Shown piece by piece: positions 27,877 through 37,494 of a DNA stretch of 64,000 bases (position 1 is its first letter; each line of letters opens with the position of its first letter). The notes under the pieces were generated by a model that saw only the letters and a program-made list of their open reading frames with translations, did not search any database and was not told the origin of the DNA. Location: NCBI RefSeq assembly GCF_000238395.3, contig NZ_CP011025.1, positions 1,426,001 to 1,490,000 on the forward strand, read 5' to 3'. A program made the translations under genes and the position numbers. This stretch comes from Pseudoalteromonas arctica A 37-1-2 (GTDB lineage: Bacteria > Pseudomonadota > Gammaproteobacteria > Enterobacterales > Alteromonadaceae).

Positions 27877-29013
27877 TTGACTAAATCCGCTCTGTTAGTC
27901 CTAGAAGACGGCACAGTGTTTCGCGGTACTGCAATCGGCGCTGACGGCATGTCAGTCGGTGAAGTAGTATTCAATACGTCTATGACTGGTTATCAAGAAA
28001 TTTTGACTGATCCATCATACGCGGAACAAATCGTAACTTTGACGTACCCACATATCGGTAATACGGGTACCAACAGCGAAGACGAAGAAGCGAATCAAAT
28101 TTGGGCCAAAGGCCTAGTGATCCGTGATTTGCCACTGCTAGCGAGTAATTTCCGTAACGAGCAATCGTTAGATGATTACTTAAAAGAACGTAATATTTTA
28201 GGTATTGCGGACATCGACACCAGAAAGTTAACTCGAATTTTGCGTGATAAAGGCGCACAAAACGGGTGTATTATTGCTGGCGACGAGCTAGACGAAAATA
28301 AAGCGCTACAAGCCGCGCAAGCCTTCCCAGGTTTAAAAGGTATGGATTTAGCAAAAGTTGTCTCAACCAAGGAAAATTTTGAGTGGCGCGAATCAAGCTG
28401 GACATTAGGCGAAGGATTTAAAACTCTTGATGCTGCTGATGAAAAGTTTCATGTTGTTGCCTACGACTTCGGTGTAAAGCGTAATATTTTACGTATGCTT
28501 GTAGACCGTGGCTGTAAACTTACAGTAGTACCAGCGCAAACCTCTGCCGCTGACGTACTGGCTTTAAACCCTGATGGTATCTTCCTATCTAATGGCCCTG
28601 GCGATCCTGAGCCATGTACTTACGCTATTGATGCAATTAAAACCTTTTTAGAAACCGACACACCAATTTTTGGTATCTGTTTAGGTCATCAGTTATTAGC
28701 CCTTGCCTCAGGTGCTAAAACAGAAAAAATGAAATTTGGCCACCACGGCGCTAACCACCCAGTTAAAGACCTAGACCGCGATGTAGTTATGATCACAGCT
28801 CAAAACCATGGTTTTGCAGCTCAAGAGTCAAGCCTGCCAAGTACGCTTCGTGCCACGCACAAATCGTTATTTGACGGAACGCTTCAAGGTATTCATCGTA
28901 CAGATAAACCTGCGTTTAGCTTCCAGGGTCACCCTGAAGCAAGCCCTGGTCCGCACGATGCAGCCCCATTATTTGACCACTTCATCGATTTGATGCAAGC
29001 GCGTAAACACTAA
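27877..29013 (+). CDS. carA: carbamoyl-phosphate synthase small subunit (TTG start)
   Basis: Glutaminase subunit that feeds ammonia to CarB for arginine and pyrimidine synthesis. A TTG start at 27877, 6 nt after TAGGAGG, gives [15 protein letters not shown], matching E. coli CarA, which also uses TTG; total 378 residues. The class I amidotransferase triad is visible: C268 in GICLGHQ, H352 and E354 in GHPEAS. An in-frame upstream extension has no family counterpart and would contain the ribosome site. carB follows after 16 nt. Confidence 0.97.
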   Translation: MTKSALLVLEDGTVFRGTAIGADGMSVGEVVFNTSMTGYQEILTDPSYAEQIVTLTYPHIGNTGTNSEDEEANQIWAKGLVIRDLPLLASNFRNEQSLDDYLKERNILGIADIDTRKLTRILRDKGAQNGCIIAGDELDENKALQAAQAFPGLKGMDLAKVVSTKENFEWRESSWTLGEGFKTLDAADEKFHVVAYDFGVKRNILRMLVDRGCKLTVVPAQTSAADVLALNPDGIFLSNGPGDPEPCTYAIDAIKTFLETDTPIFGICLGHQLLALASGAKTEKMKFGHHGANHPVKDLDRDVVMITAQNHGFAAQESSLPSTLRATHKSLFDGTLQGIHRTDKPAFSFQGHPEASPGPHDAAPLFDHFIDLMQARKH

Positions 29014-29029
29014 TTTAACTGGAGTAATA

Positions 29030-32000
29030 ATGCCAAAACGTACCGACATAAAAAGCATTCTTATCTTAGGCGCAGGCCCAATTGTAATTGGTCAAGCTTG
29101 TGAATTTGACTACTCTGGTGCTCAAGCGTGTAAAGCACTTAGAGAAGAAGGCTACAGAGTTATATTAGTTAACTCAAACCCTGCAACTATCATGACCGAC
29201 CCTGATATGGCTGATGCAACATACATCGAACCAATTCACTGGGAAGTGGTAGAAAAAATTATTGAAAAAGAAAAGCCAGATGCAGTACTGCCTACAATGG
29301 GTGGTCAAACGGCATTAAACTGTGCGCTTGAACTAGACAAGCACGGTGTATTGGCTAAACATGGTGTTGAACTAATTGGTGCAACGGCTGATGCAATCGA
29401 CAAAGCAGAAAACCGTGAACGCTTTGACGTAGCAATGAAAAATATTGGTCTTGAATGTCCTCGTGCTGAGATTGCTCACTCTATGGATGAAGCCAAAGAC
29501 ATCATAACGCGCATTGGTTTACCATGTATTATCAGGCCTTCTTTTACTATGGGCGGCACCGGCGGCGGTGTGGCGTATAATTTAGAAGAGTTTGAAGAAA
29601 TTTGTGAACGTGGCTTAGATTTATCGCCAACGAACGAATTACTAATTGATGAATCACTGATTGGTTGGAAAGAGTACGAAACAGAAGTTGTACGTGATAA
29701 AAACGACAACTGTATTATTGTTTGTACCATTGAAAACTTTGACCCTATGGGTGTTCACACTGGCGATTCAATCACCGTTGCACCAGCGCAAACGCTAACC
29801 GACAAAGAATACCAAATTATGCGTAACGCCTCTATGGCAGTATTACGTGAAATTGGTGTAGAAACTGGCGGTTCTAACGTGCAGTTTGGTATTAATCCTG
29901 AAGATGGCCGTATGGTTATCATTGAGATGAACCCACGTGTATCACGTTCATCTGCATTAGCATCAAAAGCAACGGGTTTCCCAATTGCTAAAATTGCAGC
30001 AAAACTAGCAGTAGGTTATACGCTTGACGAGCTTCAAAACGACATTACTGGTGGCAAAACTCCCGCGTCTTTTGAGCCTTCAATCGATTACGTTGTTACA
30101 AAAATTCCTCGCTTTAACTTTGAAAAATTTGCCGGTGCAAACGACCGTTTAACTACGCAAATGAAATCAGTTGGCGAAGTAATGGCAATTGGTCGTAACC
30201 AACAAGAGTCGTTGCAAAAAGCATTACGTGGTCTTGAAGTGGGTGCAACGGGATTTAACCCGATAGTTGCGCTTGATGATCCTAAAGCAAAAGAAAAAAT
30301 CATTCGTGAACTACGCGAGCCAGGTGCTGAGCGTATTTGGTACATTGCCGATGCAATGCGCCATGGCATGAGTGTTGATGATGTTTACGAACTGACTAAA
30401 GTTAACCGCTGGTTCTTAGTACAAATAGAAGACATTTTAAAAGACGAAGCAAAAATAGCGAAAGTAGGCATGGCGGGTTTAAATGCTGACTTCCTACGTA
30501 AACTTAAACGTAAAGGCTTTGCAGATCCGCGTATAGCAGAAATTGCAGGTGTATCTGAAGCTGAAATTCGTAAAAAACGTCATTTATTAAACATCGTGCC
30601 AGTATACAAACGTGTTGATACGTGTGCAGCAGAATTTAGCTCAGACACTGCTTACATGTACTCAACTTACGATGAAGAGTGTGAAGCTAACCCAACCGAT
30701 CGTGATAAAATCATGGTTATTGGTGGTGGTCCAAACCGTATCGGTCAAGGTATTGAGTTTGATTACTGTTGTGTACATGCCTCGCTTGCGCTTCGCGAAG
30801 ACGGTTACGAAACTATTATGGTTAACTGTAACCCTGAAACGGTATCTACCGATTACGATACATCTGACAGGTTATACTTTGAACCAATTACGCTTGAAGA
30901 CGTACTCGAAATCGTACGTGTTGAAAAGCCAAAAGGCGTTATCGTGCAGTACGGTGGTCAAACACCACTTAAGCTAGCGCGTGAGCTTGAAGCCAATGGC
31001 GTACCAGTGATTGGTACTTCACCTGATGCGATTGACCGTGCAGAAGACCGCGAACGCTTCCAACAACTTGTTGAGCGTTTAAACTTACTTCAGCCAGAAA
31101 ATGCAACAGTAACTTCAACCGAAGAAGCCTTACTTAAGTCAGTTGAAATTGGCTTCCCGTTAGTAGTACGCCCGTCGTATGTACTAGGCGGTCGTGCGAT
31201 GGAAATTGTATACGACGAAGATGATTTACGTCGCTACATGACCGAAGCTGTACAAGCATCAAACGAAGCACCTGTATTACTGGACCGTTTCTTAGATAAC
31301 GCGATTGAAGTTGACGTTGACGCAATTTGTGACGGCGAGCAAGTAATTATCGGCGGTATTATGGAGCACATTGAGCAAGCGGGTGTTCACTCGGGTGACT
31401 CAGCCTGTTCATTACCAGCACATTCTTTATCACAAGAAGTGCAAGACGTAATGCGCAAGCAAGTAACCGACATGGCGCTTGAACTTGGTGTTGTTGGCTT
31501 GATGAATACACAGTTTGCAGTAAAAGAAGACAAAGTGTACTTAATCGAAGTTAACCCACGCGCTGCACGTACTGTACCGTTTGTATCTAAAGCAACCGGT
31601 GTGGCGCTTGCAAAAGTAGCTGCACGTTGTATGGCTGGTCAGTCTTTAGCAAGCCAAGGTATTACTAAAGAAGTGATCCCTCCTTACTACAGCGTTAAAG
31701 AAGTTGTTTTACCATTTGCTAAGTTTCAGGGTGTGGATCCAATCCGTGGTCCTGAGATGCGTTCAACAGGTGAAGTGATGGGTGTTGGTGATACTTTCGC
31801 CGAAGCATTCGCAAAAGCACAATTAGGTGCAAGCAACACTTTACCACGCGGTGGTCGCGCGCTATTATCTGTTCGTAATAGCGATAAGCCACGTATTGTT
31901 GAATTAGCCAAAATCATGACCGACTTAGGTTTTGAACTTGACGCAACTGGTGGCACGGCACAAGCTCTTGAAGAAGCTGGCATTGAAGTACGACGTGTAA

Positions 32001-32248
32001 ACAAAGTATATGAAGGCCGCCCGCATATTCTTGATTATATCAAGAATAAAGAGTACAGCTATATCGTTAATACCACCGAAGGTCGCCAAGCGATCGAAGA
32101 TTCGAAGGTGTTACGTCGTGGTGCATTGCAAAATAAAACCAACTATACGACAACCTTGAACGCGGCATTCGCTAACTGTACTGCTAATAAAGCAGATGAC
32201 CGCAGCAAAGTGACGTCAGTTCAAGAGCTACATCTGCGATTGAACTAA
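29030..32248 (+). CDS. carB: carbamoyl-phosphate synthase large subunit
   Basis: Makes carbamoyl phosphate from bicarbonate, ATP and ammonia delivered by CarA. The 1072-residue protein has the two duplicated ATP-grasp halves: carboxyphosphate domain (1 to about 400, starting [21 protein letters not shown]) and carbamoyl-phosphate domain (about 550-935, starting [21 protein letters not shown]). Metal-binding [18 protein letters not shown] and [18 protein letters not shown] are intact. The C-terminal allosteric domain (about 940-1072) is where UMP and ornithine act in relatives. Length and order are standard. Confidence 0.98.
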   Translation: MPKRTDIKSILILGAGPIVIGQACEFDYSGAQACKALREEGYRVILVNSNPATIMTDPDMADATYIEPIHWEVVEKIIEKEKPDAVLPTMGGQTALNCALELDKHGVLAKHGVELIGATADAIDKAENRERFDVAMKNIGLECPRAEIAHSMDEAKDIITRIGLPCIIRPSFTMGGTGGGVAYNLEEFEEICERGLDLSPTNELLIDESLIGWKEYETEVVRDKNDNCIIVCTIENFDPMGVHTGDSITVAPAQTLTDKEYQIMRNASMAVLREIGVETGGSNVQFGINPEDGRMVIIEMNPRVSRSSALASKATGFPIAKIAAKLAVGYTLDELQNDITGGKTPASFEPSIDYVVTKIPRFNFEKFAGANDRLTTQMKSVGEVMAIGRNQQESLQKALRGLEVGATGFNPIVALDDPKAKEKIIRELREPGAERIWYIADAMRHGMSVDDVYELTKVNRWFLVQIEDILKDEAKIAKVGMAGLNADFLRKLKRKGFADPRIAEIAGVSEAEIRKKRHLLNIVPVYKRVDTCAAEFSSDTAYMYSTYDEECEANPTDRDKIMVIGGGPNRIGQGIEFDYCCVHASLALREDGYETIMVNCNPETVSTDYDTSDRLYFEPITLEDVLEIVRVEKPKGVIVQYGGQTPLKLARELEANGVPVIGTSPDAIDRAEDRERFQQLVERLNLLQPENATVTSTEEALLKSVEIGFPLVVRPSYVLGGRAMEIVYDEDDLRRYMTEAVQASNEAPVLLDRFLDNAIEVDVDAICDGEQVIIGGIMEHIEQAGVHSGDSACSLPAHSLSQEVQDVMRKQVTDMALELGVVGLMNTQFAVKEDKVYLIEVNPRAARTVPFVSKATGVALAKVAARCMAGQSLASQGITKEVIPPYYSVKEVVLPFAKFQGVDPIRGPEMRSTGEVMGVGDTFAEAFAKAQLGASNTLPRGGRALLSVRNSDKPRIVELAKIMTDLGFELDATGGTAQALEEAGIEVRRVNKVYEGRPHILDYIKNKEYSYIVNTTEGRQAIEDSKVLRRGALQNKTNYTTTLNAAFANCTANKADDRSKVTSVQELHLRLN

Positions 32249-32257
32249 GGAAATGTG

Positions 32258-32279
32258 CCAAGGCCAACTAGGGCCTTGG
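32258..32279 (+). other. carB-greA intercistronic hairpin
   Basis: CCAAGGCC (32258-32265) and GGCCTTGG (32272-32279) form a perfect 8-bp GC-rich stem with a 6-nt loop, just after carB and 17 bp before greA. No T run follows, so it is more likely an RNA-processing or 3'-end stabilising structure than a terminator. Confidence 0.6.
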
Positions 32280-32296
32280 TGTTAAGTGAGAAAAGT

Positions 32297-32773
32297 ATGC
32301 AATCAATTCCGATGACAGTTCGTGGCGCAGATTTACTGCGTAAAGAGCTTAACGAATTAAAAACAGTTACCCGTCCTAAAATCGTAAGTGATATTGCGGT
32401 TGCACGTGAACATGGTGACTTAAAAGAAAACGCTGAATACCACGCTGCGCGTGAGCAACAGGGTTTTTGTGAAGGGCGTATTCAAGAAATTGAAGCTAAA
32501 CTTTCAAATGTTCAAATTATCGACGTAACTAAAATGCCAAATACCGGTAGAGTTATTTTTGGCACTACGGTAACTATTGTAAATATAGAAACCGATGCTG
32601 AAGTAAAATACCGTATTGTGGGCGATGACGAAGCAAATATTAAAAACAACTTAATATCTGTTAACTCACCGATTGCACGTGGCTTAATTGGTAAACAAAT
32701 GGACGACGCAGTGTCTATTCAAACGCCAAAAGGTATTGTTGAGTTCGAAATCATTGAAGTTGAGTATCTTTAA
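32297..32773 (+). CDS. greA: transcription elongation factor GreA
   Basis: Rescues backtracked RNA polymerase by stimulating transcript cleavage. From the ATG at 32297 the product is 158 residues, exactly the E. coli length. The coiled-coil tip [22 protein letters not shown] carries the two acidic catalytic residues; the C-terminal FKBP-like domain ends [10 protein letters not shown]. Upstream in-frame codons overlap the intercistronic hairpin and have no counterpart in the family. Last gene of the dapB-carAB-greA block. Confidence 0.98.
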   Translation: MQSIPMTVRGADLLRKELNELKTVTRPKIVSDIAVAREHGDLKENAEYHAAREQQGFCEGRIQEIEAKLSNVQIIDVTKMPNTGRVIFGTTVTIVNIETDAEVKYRIVGDDEANIKNNLISVNSPIARGLIGKQMDDAVSIQTPKGIVEFEIIEVEYL

Positions 32774-32801
32774 CGCATAACTCACTTTAACGTTTTTAAA
32801 T

Positions 32802-32832
32802 AAAAACCGATGTAATTACATCGGTTTTTTTA
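32802..32832 (+). terminator. rho-independent terminator of greA
   Basis: AAACCGATGTAA and TTACATCGGTTT form a perfect palindromic stem followed by seven T. Confidence 0.92.
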
Positions 32833-32917
32833 TGTCTGTAATTTAATCTTTAATGGTAGGCGCGTTTGTACAGTATTCATGTTCTATAAATATGGTCTAT
32901 GTTGGTATAGTAGGTAC

Positions 32918-32990
32918 TTATATCAATTTACTAAAAAAATGAGCATTTAGCGCATCAAATAACTCGCTGATTTAATGTAATTGGTATTAA
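32918..32990. repeat. palindromic-end interspersed element (TAATACCAATT family), 73 bp
   Basis: The right end, inverted, reads TTAATACCAATTACATTAAA; the left end reads TTATATCAATTTACT, an imperfect inverted copy. The interior GCGCTAAATGCTCATTTTTTTAG (inverted) resembles the copy at 34342-34438. It lies in the gap before the LD-carboxypeptidase gene. Confidence 0.6.
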
Positions 32991-33014
32991 CGTATTCTCT
33001 AAAAAGGAAAATAT

Positions 33015-34073
33015 ATGCCTAATATACTTTACCCAGCGCCTTTAAAAGTAGGATCAAAAATAGCAATTTGTTCACTTTCATCAGGCCTTAAAGAAAAGTA
33101 CCATGCACGGTTAGACATTGTTATTAATGGATTAAAACATCGAGGGTATGATGTTGTTGAAGGAGAGTTTTTACGTCAAAGCAAACCGCTTGGACAGCTT
33201 AACGCCAAAGCGCACGCTCAGCAGTTAATGGGTTTTTTATTAGATGATGAGATAGATGCAATTATGCCTCCATTTGGTGGCGAGCTTGCAATGGAAATAC
33301 TGCCCCTACTTGATTTTAACGCAATTAAAGAAGCAAAGCCTAAATGGTTAGTTGGGTTCTCTGATGTAAGCACCATTGCATGCGCACTCACGGCAAAATG
33401 CCAATGGGCAACACTACACAGCGCTAATCTTATGCAGTTACATCCTGACGAAAAAAGTCCTTATTGCCTGCAAATATTTGAAACACTAAGTTATGAAGCA
33501 GGTAGCAAATTTGAGCAAGCACCGTCATCTCATTATCAAAAAAATAGACCTGATTACGTACAAAACCCAAATGCATTGTTTGAACACACAGAAGTTACTC
33601 AGTGGCAGTGTTTAAATTACTTTGATTCACGCACTATTGAAATGTCGGGTCGCTTATTTGGTGGCTGTTTAGATACAGTTGGCTTATTGCTCGACTCTCC
33701 ATTTTTGGCTCTGCATGAATTTAAAAAACACAGTGCACCCGAAGGGCTTATTTTATACCTAGAAAACTCAGAGCTGACGCCAACAACCGTTGCACGGTTT
33801 TTACTTTCATTAAAATTAGCAGGTATATTTGACGATATAAACGGTATTATTATTGGTCGCAGCGTGATCACTCAAGGTCAAGATGCTTCTTTTGATTACC
33901 GTCACGCGCTTGATGTTGCACTAGGTGGGTGTTTATTTCCTGTGATTATTGATGCCGATATTGGTCATGCTCCACCTAACTTAAATTTTGTAAACGGCGC
34001 TACTTGTACAATCACCGCTGACATAAATGAAGGTAAAGTAGTCAAAGCCTCATTAAATACCGAGCTTTGTTAG
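33015..34073 (+). CDS. LD-carboxypeptidase / MccF-like protein (family S66)
   Basis: Serine peptidase that in characterised relatives removes D-alanine from murein tetrapeptides (LdcA) or inactivates microcin C-type compounds (MccF). The 352-residue protein has the nucleophile in VGFSDVST (S116), the acidic residue in YLENSELTP and the His in DADIGHAPPN, so the Ser-Glu-His triad is complete. The PPFGGELAMEILPLLDF segment is closer to MccF-like than to classical LdcA proteins. Cytoplasmic, without a signal peptide. AAAAAGGAAAA precedes the start. Confidence 0.88.
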   Translation: MPNILYPAPLKVGSKIAICSLSSGLKEKYHARLDIVINGLKHRGYDVVEGEFLRQSKPLGQLNAKAHAQQLMGFLLDDEIDAIMPPFGGELAMEILPLLDFNAIKEAKPKWLVGFSDVSTIACALTAKCQWATLHSANLMQLHPDEKSPYCLQIFETLSYEAGSKFEQAPSSHYQKNRPDYVQNPNALFEHTEVTQWQCLNYFDSRTIEMSGRLFGGCLDTVGLLLDSPFLALHEFKKHSAPEGLILYLENSELTPTTVARFLLSLKLAGIFDDINGIIIGRSVITQGQDASFDYRHALDVALGGCLFPVIIDADIGHAPPNLNFVNGATCTITADINEGKVVKASLNTELC

Positions 34074-34091
34074 AAGTTTATTCACTTACCT

Positions 34092-34121
34092 TTGATAAGT
34101 AATTAAGTTAAAGGGTATAAT
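34092..34121 (+). promoter_or_regulatory. candidate promoter of the FMN riboswitch-ribB transcript
   Basis: TTGATA (34092-34097) and a perfect TATAAT (34116-34121) are separated by 18 bp, with the riboswitch beginning about 36 bp downstream. Confidence 0.65.
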
Positions 34122-34157
34122 AAGCCCGCTTTTATAGCGCTTTAGTTATAAAAGTAC

Positions 34158-34327
34158 ATTCTCAGGGCGGGGCGAAATTCCCCACCGGCGGTATGTCTAA
34201 TGTTATTTATAACTTAGACGAGCCCGCGAGCGCTTTATTTAACTTATTTTTTAACTAGGTTAAGTAAAGGTCAAGCAGATCTGGTGAGATGCCAGAGCCG
34301 ACGGTTAAAGTCCGGATGAAAGAGAAT
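34158..34327 (+). ncRNA. FMN riboswitch (RFN element)
   Basis: The conserved aptamer blocks are present in order: TCAGGGCGGGGCGAAATTCC, CCACCGGCGGTAT, GAGCCCGCGAGCGC, AGATCTGGTGAGATGCCAGA, GCCGACGGTTAAAGTCCGGA and the closing GAAAGAGAAT. ATTCTC (34158-34163) and GAGAAT (34322-34327) close the P1 stem. It controls ribB, the usual target, by binding FMN. Its expression platform is separated from the gene by an inserted repeat element. Confidence 0.97.
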
Positions 34328-34341
34328 ATGGCTTATTATAC

Positions 34342-34438
34342 TAATACCAATTTTATTAAAGACACGATCATTGTATCGCGTTAAGTGAGCTATTTTTTAG
34401 CGCTATAATAGGTTACTAATTTAATGCCGTTGGTATAA
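34342..34438. repeat. palindromic-end interspersed element (TAATACCAATT family) in ribB leader
   Basis: TAATACCAATTTTATTAAAG at the left and CCGTTGGTATAA at the right form imperfect inverted ends around 97 bp; the interior GTTAAGTGAGCTATTTTTTAG is shared with the other copies in this window. It lies 14 bp after the riboswitch closing stem and about 137 bp before the ribB start, so it must be transcribed within the leader. Confidence 0.65.
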
Positions 34439-34574
34439 CAGTGTGCGCTGCTTTTTGCTGCGTGCTTTTTGTTATTTTATTTAAGCTATTTTGGTAGTGA
34501 TCGTTTTAAATTTAAAGCGATATATTACTGATCCTTTCACAGTCCTGAATCTATTATTTTTTATTTGGAATATA

Positions 34575-35231
34575 ATGATGATTCAGTCTTTACTTACTCA
34601 ATTCGGCGAAAGCCATATCCGCGTACAAAGCGCAATTGCTGCACTACAGCAAGGGCAAGGCGTACTTGTTGTTGATGACGAAAACCGTGAAAATGAAGGC
34701 GACTTTGTATTTTCAGCTGAGCATTTAACGACTTCTCAAATGGCCGAAATGATCCGCGAAGGCAGCGGTATTGTTTGCTTGTGTATGGGGGAGGAGCGCA
34801 TTAAACAGCTCGACTTACCGCAAATGGTAACCCACAACACAAGTCAAAATAACACCGCTTATACAGTCACTATTGAAGCTAAGCATGGCGTTACAACAGG
34901 CGTGTCTGCTGCTGATAGAGTAACTACTATAAAAGCAGCGACAGACGATAACGCTAAGCCAAGTGATTTATCGCGCCCAGGGCATGTATTTGGTTTAAAA
35001 GCACAAACGGGTGGAGTATTAGTTCGTCGTGGTCATACCGAAGCATCCGTTGATTTAATGCAGCTTGCCGGCTTAAAACCATTTGGCGTAATTTGCGAAC
35101 TAACAAATCCAGATGGTTCAATGGCGCGCTTACCTGAGGTGAGTGATTATGCTAATAAACATAATATGACTGTGGTTTCTATTGAGGATTTAGTGCAATA
35201 CATTCAGGCTGCGCAGCTTCAAGTAAGTTAA
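34575..35231 (+). CDS. ribB: 3,4-dihydroxy-2-butanone-4-phosphate synthase
   Basis: Converts ribulose 5-phosphate to the four-carbon unit of riboflavin. The product, 218 residues, is a stand-alone RibB and closely follows E. coli Rib[14 protein letters not shown] holds the metal and catalytic acids, then GSGIVCLCM and [16 protein letters not shown]. There is no GTP cyclohydrolase II fusion. Two adjacent ATGs (34575, 34578) follow TTGGAA; the second has the better spacing. Upstream in-frame codons lie in the leader and are not family sequence. Confidence 0.96.
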   Translation: MMIQSLLTQFGESHIRVQSAIAALQQGQGVLVVDDENRENEGDFVFSAEHLTTSQMAEMIREGSGIVCLCMGEERIKQLDLPQMVTHNTSQNNTAYTVTIEAKHGVTTGVSAADRVTTIKAATDDNAKPSDLSRPGHVFGLKAQTGGVLVRRGHTEASVDLMQLAGLKPFGVICELTNPDGSMARLPEVSDYANKHNMTVVSIEDLVQYIQAAQLQVS

Positions 35232-35244
35232 ACTGCTTTAAAGC

Positions 35245-35276
35245 AAAAAACCACTTATTTAAATAAGTGGTTTTTT
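35245..35276. terminator. bidirectional terminator, ribB / nitroreductase
   Basis: AAAAAACCACTTATTT and AAATAAGTGGTTTTTT form a perfect 16-bp palindrome with poly-A/poly-T flanks; genes converge on it. Confidence 0.93.
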
Positions 35277-35310
35277 AATATTGTTATCATTTAAGTTTAT
35301 AACGTATTAC

Positions 35311-35967
35311 TTATAAAACCTGAATAACTTGCTCTTTTGCCAAGCGAGATTTAGGTAATTTAGCATTATAGTCTTCTGCGCTATCGTGATAGCCAAGTAC
35401 TAATGCTACGTCGCATACGTAACCATCGAGTTCTTTTTCAAAAACTTCGCCAATCAGCTCGGCATCTACGCCTTCCATTGGAGTAGAGTCAACACCTAAG
35501 CGTGCAGCTGCATGCATAGTGTTACCCAGTGCAATATAAGTTTGTGCTTTAGTCCACTCTTCATTATTGCCTTGCTCATCAGTATTCATATCAACAAACG
35601 CGTAAGCACCAAAAGCTTGTTCGCGATTTTCTGCTTTAGTACGACCATTTTTAATATCTGCATCAATTACTTGTGCGTAATCATCGCGGGTATATTTAGG
35701 GTTGTGAGCAAATAATATTATATGCGAAGCTGTTTTAATGTGTGGCTGGTTAAACGCAAATTTATTAGCAAATGTACTATGCATACGCTCTTTAGCCTCA
35801 TCTGATTCAATTACGATGAATTTCCAAGGCTGCGAGTTAATAGATGAAGGAGACAGGCGCATAGCTTCGTAAATAACGGCTAAATCGTCTTGAGATACAC
35901 GTTTCGTTGCATCATAACGTTTTGCTGTGTAGCGCTTTTCTAAGTCATTAATAATAGGGTGAGTCAT
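35311..35967 (-). CDS. nfsB: NAD(P)H nitroreductase, NfsB-like
   Basis: FMN-dependent oxygen-insensitive nitro/quinone reductase of the cytoplasm. From the ATG at 35967, 7 nt after GGA, the product is 218 residues, against 217 for E. coli NfsB. RYTAKRYDATKRV, SPSSINSQPWKFIVIES and the PMEGVDAELIGEVF segment follow NfsB closely, and the end KLPKSRLAKEQVIQ matches too. An ATG four codons earlier has a poor ribosome site. A LysR-type operator sequence about 220 bp upstream is shared with the region in front of the lysR gene at 37495. Confidence 0.92.
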   Translation of the reverse strand: MTHPIINDLEKRYTAKRYDATKRVSQDDLAVIYEAMRLSPSSINSQPWKFIVIESDEAKERMHSTFANKFAFNQPHIKTASHIILFAHNPKYTRDDYAQVIDADIKNGRTKAENREQAFGAYAFVDMNTDEQGNNEEWTKAQTYIALGNTMHAAARLGVDSTPMEGVDAELIGEVFEKELDGYVCDVALVLGYHDSAEDYNAKLPKSRLAKEQVIQVL

Positions 35968-36186
35968 TAGTTTTTCCATTGAGTAGGTGTTTTACCAGTA
36001 TTTACTATGTTGAGTCAGTTTTAGTAAAAACAAACCCTTTTAAAAATTTATTACAAAAATAATATCGTGCTTTTAAATCACTCTACTTACTTAATACAAT
36101 CGATATATCTACGTAACGTAAGGCTTATCAATATAGCTATGTGCGGATAGTAGAGGATTATTACAATATGATAAACAGGTATATGG

Positions 36187-36201
36187 TTGAATCATTATCA
36201 A
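36187..36201. promoter_or_regulatory. LysR-type operator-like site, copy 1
   Basis: TTGAATCATTATCAA has dyad arms TTGA/TCAA in the T-N11-A form bound by LysR proteins. It sits within a 20-bp stretch (36186-36205) that is repeated exactly in front of the LysR gene at 37464-37483. It lies about 220 bp upstream of the nitroreductase gene. Confidence 0.55.
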
Positions 36202-36207
36202 ATATTA

Positions 36208-36327
36208 TTAGGCAATAGTTTCTTTAATAAATATAAATACAGCAAAAGCCACCCCAAAATATTGGCTGGAGACGCCAATTGCATTGGCGCCTTTAATCAA
36301 TTCAGGTATAAATAAGGCGTGTAATAT
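36208..36327 (-). pseudogene. C-terminal remnant of a membrane-protein gene
   Basis: A 39-codon frame without an ATG at its head encodes ILHALFIPELIKGANAIGVS and 19 further residues ending FIFIKETIA, then TAA. The hydrophobic stretch near the end looks like a membrane helix. It lies directly downstream of the dehydrogenase gene on the same strand, and no upstream part is present. It is probably the tail of a deleted gene. No family is named. Confidence 0.45.
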
Positions 36328-36335
36328 TTATAGAA

Positions 36336-37361
36336 TTAAAAACCTTCCAACACTATTTTGCCAATAGAGCGACCTTCTTCAAGTTCTGTGTGTGCAATAC
36401 GCAGGTTAGCCGCATTTATAGTGCCTAAGTTTTTACCAATCGTGGTTTGAATGTAGCCTTGGTCAATCAAATCGGCAACATGATTTAATAACTTACTTTG
36501 CTCAATTAAATCTTTGGCATTAAACATTGAGCGGGCAAACATAAATTCCCAATGTAGAGATAAGCTCTTCATTTTTAATTTGCTTACATCTAATGACTCA
36601 GGATCGTCAATCATTGCAATTTTACCAAATGGTGCAAGTACCTCTGTATACGCTTCAAAGTAAGTATCAGTACTATGCAGGCTTGCCACATGTGTTACCG
36701 AGCCAATGTTTAATGCGTCAATTTGAGCAGGTAATGGTTTTGTATGGTCAATGACATAATCTGCGCCTAGTTTTTTAACCCATGCTTGCGAGCTTTCACG
36801 CGATGCCGTGGCAATCACCGTTGCGCCAGTAATCGCTTTAGCAAGCTGAATAAAAATAGAGCCAACGCCGCCTGCGGCACCTGTTACTAAAATAACTTCG
36901 TCTGATTTTGTTTTTGCATCAGCTACTTGTTTTACAATGTTTAAATGCTCAAATAATAATTCGTACGCTGTTATTGCAGTAAGTGGTAATGCAGCAGCTT
37001 CAGCATCGTTTAAGCTCTGCGGTTTAAACCCTACAATGCGCTCATCCACTAATTGAAATTCTGCATTACTACCTGGGCGAGTAATATCACCTGCGTAATA
37101 AACCGCATCACCTGGTTTAAAGCCTGTAACAGCTTCACCTGTTGCAACCACTTCGCCAACTGCATCCCAACCAATTACTTTTACTTCACCGTTTGTTGGT
37201 GGCATATATAGGCGCACTTTATAATCGGCAGGGTTAACAGCAATAGCCTTAACTTTTATAAGTAAATCGCGACCTGTTGCAATTGGCTGTGGTAGCTCAA
37301 CATCAATTAGCGACTCAGGGTTTGAAACAGGAAGTGATTGTGTATAACCAATGGCTTTCAT
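36336..37361 (-). CDS. zinc-independent alcohol dehydrogenase / quinone reductase family protein
   Basis: Medium-chain dehydrogenase/reductase (341 residues) of the group annotated as zinc-binding ADH family although the catalytic zinc Cys and His are absent. The N-terminal GroES-like domain contains VNPADYKVRLY and GWDAVGEVVATG; the Rossmann motif VTGAAGGVGSIFIQLAK follows. Such proteins usually reduce quinones or enones with NADPH. The ATG at 37361 follows AGGACATTTATT; 12 upstream in-frame residues have no family match. It is divergent from the LysR gene, which is its likely regulator. Confidence 0.88.
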   Translation of the reverse strand: MKAIGYTQSLPVSNPESLIDVELPQPIATGRDLLIKVKAIAVNPADYKVRLYMPPTNGEVKVIGWDAVGEVVATGEAVTGFKPGDAVYYAGDITRPGSNAEFQLVDERIVGFKPQSLNDAEAAALPLTAITAYELLFEHLNIVKQVADAKTKSDEVILVTGAAGGVGSIFIQLAKAITGATVIATASRESSQAWVKKLGADYVIDHTKPLPAQIDALNIGSVTHVASLHSTDTYFEAYTEVLAPFGKIAMIDDPESLDVSKLKMKSLSLHWEFMFARSMFNAKDLIEQSKLLNHVADLIDQGYIQTTIGKNLGTINAANLRIAHTELEEGRSIGKIVLEGF

Positions 37362-37464
37362 AATAAATGTCCTAATTTGTTTACGTATAAGATGCAAGCC
37401 ATGCTTTGGCTAGCTGATGGATATATAGTAGACCTTGCTTTAATGTAAATAAACCGCATAATCG

Positions 37465-37479
37465 TTGAATCATTATCAA
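37465..37479. promoter_or_regulatory. LysR-type operator-like site, copy 2
   Basis: TTGAATCATTATCAA, identical to the site at 36187-36201, 15 bp upstream of the lysR-type start codon and in the divergent promoter region of the dehydrogenase gene. Position and symmetry fit an autoregulatory LysR site. Confidence 0.65.
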
Positions 37480-37494
37480 ATATAAATAGATAAT

